Shown one piece after another: positions 24,391-31,333 of a stretch of DNA of 34,434 bases. Position 1 is the stretch's first letter. Each line of letters begins with the position of its first letter. The translations under genes were made by a program, and so were the position numbers. Location of the stretch: assembly GCA_964402115.1 (NCBI GenBank), contig CAYOBW010000042.1:1-34434 (forward strand), written 5' to 3'. The DNA is from CAYOBW01 sp964402115 (GTDB lineage Bacteria; Verrucomicrobiota; Kiritimatiellia; UBA8416; CAYOBW01). Under the pieces are notes generated by a model. That model had not been told where the DNA came from. It searched no databases and saw only the letters and a list, made by a program, of their open reading frames with translations.

Positions 24391-25026
24391 TCATTCTGTC
24401 TCGCGTGCGTCCGACGGGGGAAACTTCCGGATGTTGCTGTAGCGCGGGTAGGTTTCCCAGATGTCCCCGTTGGCGGTGACGCGCGGTTCACCGGCTTCCT
24501 TCAGGTAGTCCAGCATCTGAGCCGCCAGAGCGCTCTTCACTTGGGCCAGCGCGGGTTCAACGGCCAGGTTGGTCAGGCAACCGGGGTCTTTGACAATGTT
24601 GAATAGCTCCTCGGCCGGGCGCTTGCCGGGACTCCAACCCTTGCCGGTGCAGCCGATCCAATAGCCCGCCTCCTCCAGGAGATCCGGAAAGACAACGTAG
24701 TTCGTCGGGAAGCTGCTCATGTGCGTGCCGGCCTGTTCAATCTGCCAGGTGTGCCGCCCGGTCAGCAGCGCGGCGCGGCTCGGACTGCAGCCCGGGGACG
24801 CGCAGAACCCGTTGCGAAACAGGACGCCCTCGCCGGCCACGCGGTCGAACGCCGGCGTCCGCACCGCCTTGAATCCGGAGGCCGACGTGTGGGCGAAGGA
24901 CTGGTCATCGGAAATGGCGATGAAGACGTTCGGGCGCGGCACGCCCCGGGAAATGAGGGAGGGCCCGTCCGCTTGAGCAGACAGCGCGAACCCGAGACCG
25001 ACCAGGCCGATCATGAGTTGTTTCAC
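24391..25026 (-). pseudogene. Sulfatase gene with an internal in-frame deletion
   Basis: An open frame of 211 codons from GTG 25026 (GAGGGGG eight bases upstream). The front half is a normal sulfatase start: signal peptide MKQLMIGLVGLGFALSAQA, PNVFIAISDDQSFAH with the metal-binding Asp pair, GCSPSRAALLTGRHTW with the formylglycine Cys80, and GYWIGCTGKGWSPG at 121-134. It then jumps directly to KRPAEELFNIVKDPGCLTNLA, which in intact sulfatases lies near the C-terminus. About half of a typical 450-500-residue enzyme is missing, including the GKWH-like and DNG blocks that complete the active site. The frame is kept across the join (near base 24624). A folded product is unlikely to be an active sulfatase. 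It lies 15 bp after an intact sulfatase and 25 bp before the DUF6288 gene, so spacing is normal for the operon. Confidence 0.85.
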
Positions 25027-25041
25027 CAATCCAGCCCCCTC

Positions 25042-26508
25042 TCACTCCGCATGCTCATACAGGCCCCAGAACGCCTTGCCCTGCTTGTCGGCGAACGGAA
25101 ACGGCGTCTGGCCGTCGTGAAGCCGCACGCGGTCCTCCTTCAGCAGCTTGCGCAGCCGCTCGATCTCCGCCCCATATTGACCGTCTGCCGCCAGGTTGAC
25201 TGTCTCCTCCGGGTTTGCGATCAGGTCAAACAGTTGCGTGTGCCGCTCCCCCTGGACGCAGTACTCGATCAGCTTGTACCGGCCATCGCGCACCGCGCGC
25301 TGCCACGACATGAAGGCATAGTACAGGTGGTCGCGAAAAGCCGCACCGGAATCTTCAATCACCGCGTTCAGGCTCCTGAACTCGACCGTGTCGGGCGTCT
25401 TCAATCCCGCTCTCTCGCAGAGCGTGGGGTAGATGTCGTAGATGTAGCAAAGCTGCTCGCGAGACTCGCCCTTCGGGATGCCGGGCCCCGACAGGATCAG
25501 CGGCACGTGAACGGAATGGTCATAGACATTCTGCTTGCCCAGCAGGCCGTGGCGCCCCATCGCCAGTCCGTTGTCGGAGGAAAACACGACGAGGGTGTTC
25601 TCCCGTTTGCCGGTCTTCTCCAGCGCATCCAGGATCCGGCCGATCTGGGCATCGGTGTGGGTGATCGCGGCGTAGTAGTCGGCAATGTGCCGGCGAATTT
25701 CCTCCGGCGTTCGCGGAGACTTTGCCAGCTTCTCGTCTCGAATCGTCAGCATGCCGTTGTCGAACGGGTGCTCCGGCTTGAACGAAAGCGGCAGCTTCAG
25801 CTCCTCATCCCGGTACCGCGCCCTGAACTCGGCCGGGCATTGCCGCGGGTCATGCGGCGTCTGAAACGCCACGTACGCGAAGAAGGGCTGGTCGCGGGTT
25901 GCCGGGTCTTCCAGGAATCGGACGCAGGCGTCCGTGTACACTTCCGCCGAATGCTTGCCGCTGTGGATGACCTCCGCACCCTTCGGATATTCGCCGGTCG
26001 GCGAAAACGCGCACAGGGGCAGGCTGTATTGACTGCCCGTCATGCCGCGGAACAGGATCTTGTCGCCCATGCTGAACGAGCGCGCGAAGGCGCCGGACCT
26101 GCCGGGTTCGTTCTTGCCCGTGGCGAAGGTGACGTAGCCGTGCTCCCGAAAGACCTGCGGCAGCGTCTTGACCTTCGCCGCGATCTCGTACCCGTACTCC
26201 CCCTGGTTCTCCAGGTTCCACAGCGTCAGCCCGCTGAACAGGCACGCGCGCGACGGCGAGCACACCGCCGGCGTAGAACTTCCCATGATATAGGCATTCT
26301 TGAACGTCACGCCGCTTCGGACCAGACGATCCATGTTCGGCGTCTCGATCGCCTCGTTGCCGAGGGCATGAATCGTGTCGTTGCGCTGATCGTCCGTCAA
26401 CAGGAACAGGACGTTCGGTGGCTGCTTCGCAGTCGAAGCGGCACCGCATGCGGCCAGGTGCGCCGCCGCCAGCACAATGTACAGCCCAAATCCAGTCATG
26501 CCACGCAT
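25042..26508 (-). CDS. S1-family sulfatase, probable lipoprotein
   Basis: 488-aa sulfatase. ATG 26508 follows GAAGG by seven bases; an ATG at 26595 gives a non-signal extension. The N-terminus MRGMTGFGLYIVLAAAHLAACGAAS has a lipobox (LAAC, Cys21), so the enzyme is likely anchored to a membrane. Then come PNVLFLLTDDQRNDT (Asp39-Asp40), AVCSPSRACLFSGL with Cys83 as the formylglycine site, FATGKNEPG, a PFFAYVAFQTPHDPR block and VVFSSDNGLAMGRHGLLGKQ. Residues IGRILDALEKTGKRENT are the standard helix before the last metal site. All parts are present, so it should be active if a maturase exists elsewhere. The S1 subfamily and substrate are unknown. The 118-bp gap upstream (26509-26626) holds no other gene that I can support. 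Confidence 0.92.
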   Translation of the reverse strand: MRGMTGFGLYIVLAAAHLAACGAASTAKQPPNVLFLLTDDQRNDTIHALGNEAIETPNMDRLVRSGVTFKNAYIMGSSTPAVCSPSRACLFSGLTLWNLENQGEYGYEIAAKVKTLPQVFREHGYVTFATGKNEPGRSGAFARSFSMGDKILFRGMTGSQYSLPLCAFSPTGEYPKGAEVIHSGKHSAEVYTDACVRFLEDPATRDQPFFAYVAFQTPHDPRQCPAEFRARYRDEELKLPLSFKPEHPFDNGMLTIRDEKLAKSPRTPEEIRRHIADYYAAITHTDAQIGRILDALEKTGKRENTLVVFSSDNGLAMGRHGLLGKQNVYDHSVHVPLILSGPGIPKGESREQLCYIYDIYPTLCERAGLKTPDTVEFRSLNAVIEDSGAAFRDHLYYAFMSWQRAVRDGRYKLIEYCVQGERHTQLFDLIANPEETVNLAADGQYGAEIERLRKLLKEDRVRLHDGQTPFPFADKQGKAFWGLYEHAE

Positions 26509-26626
26509 CTTGCGACCTTCAGTCTCCGGCTGCACGTCGGGCGACGTAACCGATCGGCCCTCGTGCATGCTCGGCGTCGACACCCATCCTCTCATTTCGC
26601 CCCGGGGACGCGACGCTCGCCTGCAA

Positions 26627-28108
26627 TCAAGGCCCTTGTGGTTCGAAGAACGCTTTCATCCTCTCGGCCGCCTCCGGACCGGCCTCGGCGAATTTCTTGT
26701 CCGCCACGTCCACGCGGCCCAGGGATTCCAGGTACGCTCCCGCGAGGGCAAACGCGTCGCGGCTGTCCGGTTTGAGTTGCGTGACCAGGACAGCCAGATT
26801 GGCAAAATCAACTGGCTTGAGATTGGCGGACGGGATCGCCACCGTCTTGCCGGTATCTGATCGGAACGTCAGCGTGTTGTCTTCCTGCACGGACACGAGA
26901 GACACGCTTGCACGGGTCAGGCTCAATGGAAGAAGCACGGGCTTCAACCGGTCGGCCGCCGACAAGTCGAGCAGCTCTTTCAGCAACAGGCCGTTGAGCT
27001 CTTCTGCCTTCCCCGGAGCCAGTTTGCGGGCTTGGCGTGCCTGTGGGGCTGCCAACGCCGGCGTCCGGGTTTTGGCGCCCTTGCTCCCGGCGCTTCGCGC
27101 GTCGGTTTTCAGTAACTCGACCATGGCCTGGCCCATGGCTTCGCCGACGTTCATATAGGTTTCAGCGTTGCCGCCGTAGTGGCCGTTTCCACTGCCGCCC
27201 ATTGACAACGGGTTGGCATAGACCGTGGCCACGTTCCCTTTGAACTCCGAGTACTTGCCGCTGCTCCCGTCCACCGCGAGCTGGGCGTCGAGCACTTTCC
27301 CGCCGTTGCCGCCCATGCCCTTGGTGGCTTCGCCCAGCGTGCCGAGCACAAACTTCGCGTCCGGGCACTCGAAGTCCTTTCGCAACGCCTTGATGAACTG
27401 GACGAGATTCTGCTCGTAGCGATTCGCCCAGTCCGCGTTGCCGCAGTCCTTCTCGCCTTGCCAGAAGAAGAATCCCGCGACCTCGTGCTTCTTCGCCTCG
27501 GGATAGTACGTGTTGAGATCCGCCAGGACGTCCAGGGCGGCGCGGACATCGCCGTCGTATTGCACGCCGGCATACCACTCCTTGACGTCCTTCGGCTTCC
27601 GTGGCAGGTCCGGGTTGCCGGCATAGCCTTCGGCGCCCGGCGGCAGCAGGTCCCAACTCAGGGCGCGGTTGCCGATGCAGCTCTTGAGGATCATCACGGG
27701 TGCGTCAAGAAAGTTGCCGAGATAATGCCCGATGCCGATCTCCGGCCCGATCGTGTTCCCGCTGATCGTCATCCATTCGTTCTGGTACGTCTTCCAAGGT
27801 CCGGAACCGGAACACATGACGCGCACGTTGCGCACATCCTTGCGCACGGTCCAGGCGCCGGCGTCATCCACAAGGTACGGGTATTTCTTCTTCTCCTTGA
27901 CTGCCGCCTCCAAACTGGCCTTCTTGCCCATGCCCACCATGTTCGACTGCCCCAGCAGGATGAAGACCGAGACCGGCTTCGACATGTCGGCCGGCTTGCC
28001 GTCCGGCCGCGGCAAATCCGGCGGCGCCTCCGCCGCCCAGCAGCCCAAGGTTCCCATCGCCAGCGCCGCCAGCACGCAACCGATTCTGACCAGCTCTCTT
28101 CTGCTCAT
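26627..28108 (-). CDS. Exported SASA-type carbohydrate esterase with SHD1-like tail
   Basis: 493 aa. ATG 28108 follows GGAGG by seven bases. A signal peptide (to about 26) leads into DLPRPDGKP and FILLGQSNMVGMG (Ser55). Here the catalytic domain continues directly into YPYLVDDAGAWTVRKDV and TIGPEIGIGHYLG, without the PA14-like insert of its two paralogues. FFFWQGEKDCGNADW is the block usual before the C-terminal part, and GNGHYGGNAETYMNVGEAMG has the probable catalytic His310. After an Ala/Lys-rich linker (about 330-365) a segment with TLTFRSDTGKTVAIPSANLKP resembles an SHD1-type beta module, followed by helices at 440-490. Probable role: removal of acetyl groups from glycan. The tail may bind another component; this is inference. 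Confidence 0.86.
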   Translation of the reverse strand: MSRRELVRIGCVLAALAMGTLGCWAAEAPPDLPRPDGKPADMSKPVSVFILLGQSNMVGMGKKASLEAAVKEKKKYPYLVDDAGAWTVRKDVRNVRVMCSGSGPWKTYQNEWMTISGNTIGPEIGIGHYLGNFLDAPVMILKSCIGNRALSWDLLPPGAEGYAGNPDLPRKPKDVKEWYAGVQYDGDVRAALDVLADLNTYYPEAKKHEVAGFFFWQGEKDCGNADWANRYEQNLVQFIKALRKDFECPDAKFVLGTLGEATKGMGGNGGKVLDAQLAVDGSSGKYSEFKGNVATVYANPLSMGGSGNGHYGGNAETYMNVGEAMGQAMVELLKTDARSAGSKGAKTRTPALAAPQARQARKLAPGKAEELNGLLLKELLDLSAADRLKPVLLPLSLTRASVSLVSVQEDNTLTFRSDTGKTVAIPSANLKPVDFANLAVLVTQLKPDSRDAFALAGAYLESLGRVDVADKKFAEAGPEAAERMKAFFEPQGP

Positions 28109-28126
28109 CGCTCAACCTCCTCATCC

Positions 28127-28316
28127 TCAGCCCCCTGCCGCCGTCACTGAGTTCAGCAGCACCTCGCCATTACGTTCCAGTCCGACCTCGTACAGGCCAG
28201 TCGATCGGCGGCAGAGCCGGCGAGCGGGGATCGGCGGCGGGCAGCGGGGCAGCACCGGCAAGAGCGGCGAGAAGCCAGGCGGCACGGCAGCGGGATATCC
28301 GGCGGCAGACCTTCAT
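28127..28316 (-). pseudogene. Remnant of an internally deleted gene: signal peptide plus a C-terminal end
   Basis: The ATG at 28316 overlaps the TGA of the tandem esterase (ATGA). It encodes a full signal peptide, CRAAWLLAALAGAAPLPAAD, then PRSPALPPIDWP, which resembles the start of mature GH95-like proteins (compare NTKIDWPVFMRQH in the gene at 3560-5878). The frame then goes out of phase and stops at 28170. In another frame the DNA continues GLYEVGLERNGEVLLNSV up to a TGA at 28127, like the C-terminal end of a beta domain. So the two ends of a gene appear joined out of frame with the body missing. The 204-bp space holds nothing else except the GGAGG site of the next gene. Confidence 0.65.
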
Positions 28317-31267
28317 GTTGTCTTTTCCTTCACCGCCTCGATCACCTTGCCCAGATCGGACCAGTCTGCGATCTCGACCGCAGTGCTCTTGCCCTTGATT
28401 CCCGCGGGCTTCGTGATCTTCGGCGCCAGCGCCTTGCCCGGGAGCGTGTAGAAGAACTGCGGGTCGTCGCCCTGCCCTGGGCTCTGTCGCAGGGCAAAGC
28501 GTTCCTTCCAGCTGTTGCCCAGCACAGCGACCTGCTCGCCGAAGTTGGCGCCCTGGTCCTCTGCGACCATCGCAGGGCTGGAAAGGAAGACGATCCCCTT
28601 GATCGCGGCGGGCGTGAAGGAGCAGACCAGCACGTTGTAAGTCTCCGACGCCTTGCTGGTGATCGAGCTCGACAAGTTCGGGTAGCTGCCCCAGGCGACG
28701 CCGTCCGGCACGGCCTTCGTTGCGATCATCTTCGGAACGTACCCGCCCCAGTACCTCTTCCACGCCGCTATGTAGCGCCGGGCATTGGCCGCGTAGTACT
28801 CGGTCCCGGGGCGGGCTGCCGCCAGGTCCTTGTAGTCCGCCATCAGGCTGGGAGCCCGGTCGAGGAACTCCGCCGGGATCCAGCTTTTCAGAACGTTCTG
28901 ATCGACCGAAGGCTTTCCCTTGCCCTCGCTGGTCAGGCCGCTCTGCATGAAGATGATGCCCACGGGCCTGCGAGTCCCGGCCGCAAGGCTGTGTCCGATC
29001 GCCGCCGCAAAGCCGGCGGCATCCTCCCATATCGAGGCGAAGCGATTGTCCTCCGGGTTGCGGGACACGGCCACGCTGTAGCGCGACGGGTTCGAGCTGG
29101 CCCAGCGCTTGGCCTTCCGGTCCATTATGCGGACGATCTGCCCGGACGGTTTCACCTGCGGCGCCGCCATCTTCAAGGGGGGCGCCGCCACGTACCAGAC
29201 GTCGCCGATGACGATATTGGTGCAGACCCTCTCATGCACCAGCTCGCCGTCAATGGCGAAAGACACATTCAGGGTCTGCGGCGCAGCGCTGGCCTCCATG
29301 GGTGGAAGGAGCACCTGCCACGCGTCCATGCCGGGCGTAACCGGAATGGTCTTCTCCGTCTTCCCGAACGAGAACCGGACCTCCGCCTTGCCTTGCACCG
29401 CGCCGCCCCATTCGCCCCAGAGCTGCACGGAGCCCCACACGGGGACGGGCACGCCGGCCTGAAGCACGGCGTTGTCCTGGAACTGGCTGCTCAGCAGGGG
29501 CATCTTGCGGTATTCGGCCAGTTTGCCGACCGACGAGGGATCCGCAACCGCGCCGTCAATCTTCATCGGCTTGTCCGGCCAGCTTTCGCTCTTCACCAGC
29601 TTGTGGTCGTAGAAGACGAACGGCGTCGTCGGCAGCAGCGCGCGGTTGTAAAGATTGGGCTGAAAGCCAACGCCGCCGGTCCCGTACGAGACGCCGCGGG
29701 GGACCTTCACCTTGGGTGAGCTGACGATGGCCTTCTCCCCGTCGATCTTCACGGTCGCCGGATACCAGACGCGGTTCTCGTCGGCCAGGTAGAACAGCTT
29801 CACCAGCCCCTCGCCGTTCTCGACAATCCTAGGATCGGAGAAACCGGTGCCCTCCTTGCCCAGCGCGTTGGAGCCGGTTTCGGCAACCACCAGCCCGCCC
29901 TCAGCGTGATCGAACGCCACGACTAACTTGCTCCCGTCGACCGTGTAGTCCCTGAACATCGGCCCGTCGGCGACGATCTTTCTCCCAAAGACGTTCTTCA
30001 GCGCCTGCAGCGCAAGCCGCTGGCCGGGAACGGCCTTGCTCCCGTAGTGAATCGCGCCTTCCACGTCAATCTGGCTGGCCATCCCGGCGTTGGGAATGTC
30101 GCGCGCCAGCCAGGTGCCCAGCCGCATCTCGGCCGTGCTTCCGATGCTCGGGAAACCGTCCCAGTCGCCACACCGCCCCGGGCAATAGAACTGGTGGAAG
30201 AAGACAGGCAAGTCCGGCCTGTCCCACACCAGGCGCCAGCCGCGCACCAGGCTGTGCAGGTTGTTGTAATACGGCAGGCCCTCGCCCATGTTGGCGTAGC
30301 CCTGGTTCCAAATCGCGCCGCGAATCGCGTACGGAACCACCGGGTTGAGCCGGCCGTTGAACATCCAGGACGCGTCCCGGTTGCCGTCCAGGTTGCCGGG
30401 CGTCCTTGTCGGAATCGCCTGCTGCTCCTTGAGTGCCGCTTCGATATCCGCGTAGAACTGGCTCCAGGCCGCCTGGTGCTCCGGTGTCGTGGGGTCGGTT
30501 TCCAGAATCTGCTTGTAGATCGCCTTCGTGTACGCGTCCTCAGCGTCCCGGAACCCGAGGCGAGGAACCCACGCCTGGATGGATGTCTGGCTGAAGGAGC
30601 AGTTCAGGATGCCGATGGGGACGTTCAATTCCCCTTGGAGCTTGTGCGCAAAGGCGAAGGCAATCGCGCTATAGTCGCCGTAGTTGCCGTCTTTCCACGC
30701 GCCGGTGGCGTGTTCGATCGGATGCAGCGCGGCGTAGCAACTCGTCACCTCGAACTCGCGGATCGGCGCCACATTGCCAACCGCCTCGAGTTTGAGCTTG
30801 GCACAATCGCACTTCTGGACCAGCCACTGCATGTTGGACTGCCCGGAGGCCATCCAGACCTCGCCGACGAGGATATTCTTCAGCGTGACGGTGATGCCCT
30901 GATCGTCGCTGATCGCCATGGCACCCGGCTCGAAGGAGGCCTTGAGCGGGTCGAGTTCCACCCTCCACTTCCCGTCCTGGCCGGCCGTGGCGGTCTTCGT
31001 CTGGCCGGCGAAGGTCACGGTGATCTTCCGGCCCGGCTCGCTCCAGCCCCACACGGGGACTTTCATCTCCCGCTGCAGCACGGCATTGTTGCAGAAGGGC
31101 GCGCCGAGTTCGATGGCGAGCTTCGGCTTCACGACGACGGCCTTCTCGAGGGGCTGGGCGCCGGAAGCATTGTCTTCCTCCTGAGCCCGCAGGCCCGGCA
31201 CGGAGAGAAGAAGAGCCGCCGCGAAGGCGGCAGGGAATGTCAGGGCAGTTGATTCTCTCATATTCAC
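28313..31267 (-). CDS. Tandem sialate O-acetylesterase-like protein, second copy degenerate
   Basis: 984 aa. Signal peptide about 1-28. The first unit (about 50-560) is a normal sialate-O-acetylesterase-type protein: NNAVLQREMKVPVWGWSEPG, LVGEVWMASGQSNMQW with nucleophile Ser144, VPIGILNCSFSQTSIQAW, RGAIWNQGYANMGEG and an IHYGSKAVPGQRLA block that should hold the His. The second unit (from about 587) starts again with DNAVLQAGVPVPVWGS, but at the serine block reads IVIGDVWYVAAPPLKMAAP, with no GQSNM. RPVGIIFMQSG and VPKMIATKA mirror the later blocks, so it is a duplicated, probably non-catalytic copy that may bind glycan. The start is GTG 31267 or ATG 31261; the GGGAG site is rather far from both. 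The stop overlaps the remnant ORF at 28316. Confidence 0.86.
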   Translation of the reverse strand: MNMRESTALTFPAAFAAALLLSVPGLRAQEEDNASGAQPLEKAVVVKPKLAIELGAPFCNNAVLQREMKVPVWGWSEPGRKITVTFAGQTKTATAGQDGKWRVELDPLKASFEPGAMAISDDQGITVTLKNILVGEVWMASGQSNMQWLVQKCDCAKLKLEAVGNVAPIREFEVTSCYAALHPIEHATGAWKDGNYGDYSAIAFAFAHKLQGELNVPIGILNCSFSQTSIQAWVPRLGFRDAEDAYTKAIYKQILETDPTTPEHQAAWSQFYADIEAALKEQQAIPTRTPGNLDGNRDASWMFNGRLNPVVPYAIRGAIWNQGYANMGEGLPYYNNLHSLVRGWRLVWDRPDLPVFFHQFYCPGRCGDWDGFPSIGSTAEMRLGTWLARDIPNAGMASQIDVEGAIHYGSKAVPGQRLALQALKNVFGRKIVADGPMFRDYTVDGSKLVVAFDHAEGGLVVAETGSNALGKEGTGFSDPRIVENGEGLVKLFYLADENRVWYPATVKIDGEKAIVSSPKVKVPRGVSYGTGGVGFQPNLYNRALLPTTPFVFYDHKLVKSESWPDKPMKIDGAVADPSSVGKLAEYRKMPLLSSQFQDNAVLQAGVPVPVWGSVQLWGEWGGAVQGKAEVRFSFGKTEKTIPVTPGMDAWQVLLPPMEASAAPQTLNVSFAIDGELVHERVCTNIVIGDVWYVAAPPLKMAAPQVKPSGQIVRIMDRKAKRWASSNPSRYSVAVSRNPEDNRFASIWEDAAGFAAAIGHSLAAGTRRPVGIIFMQSGLTSEGKGKPSVDQNVLKSWIPAEFLDRAPSLMADYKDLAAARPGTEYYAANARRYIAAWKRYWGGYVPKMIATKAVPDGVAWGSYPNLSSSITSKASETYNVLVCSFTPAAIKGIVFLSSPAMVAEDQGANFGEQVAVLGNSWKERFALRQSPGQGDDPQFFYTLPGKALAPKITKPAGIKGKSTAVEIADWSDLGKVIEAVKEKTT

Positions 31268-31333
31268 AGCGGGGTAATGCTCCCTTCCCTATTCTCGGTA
31301 GTCTGCTGCCTCTCGATGACGATTCGCTACATC

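Noticed and set aside
26509..26595. An N-terminal extension of the sulfatase starting at 26595
   Set aside because: The extension would place a charged leader before the lipoprotein signal; ATG 26508 has GAAGG at a good distance. An ATGA overlap with a short upstream frame exists at 26595 but is too weak to call.
24721..26775. A 684-codon open frame on the plus strand
   Set aside because: It is the antisense of two sulfatase genes and spans their boundary; the minus-strand frames carry complete sulfatase motifs.
31268..31333. A gap sharing the words GTCATCGAGAGGC with the spacer near 14055
   Set aside because: Only 13 bases agree and nothing else supports a common origin.
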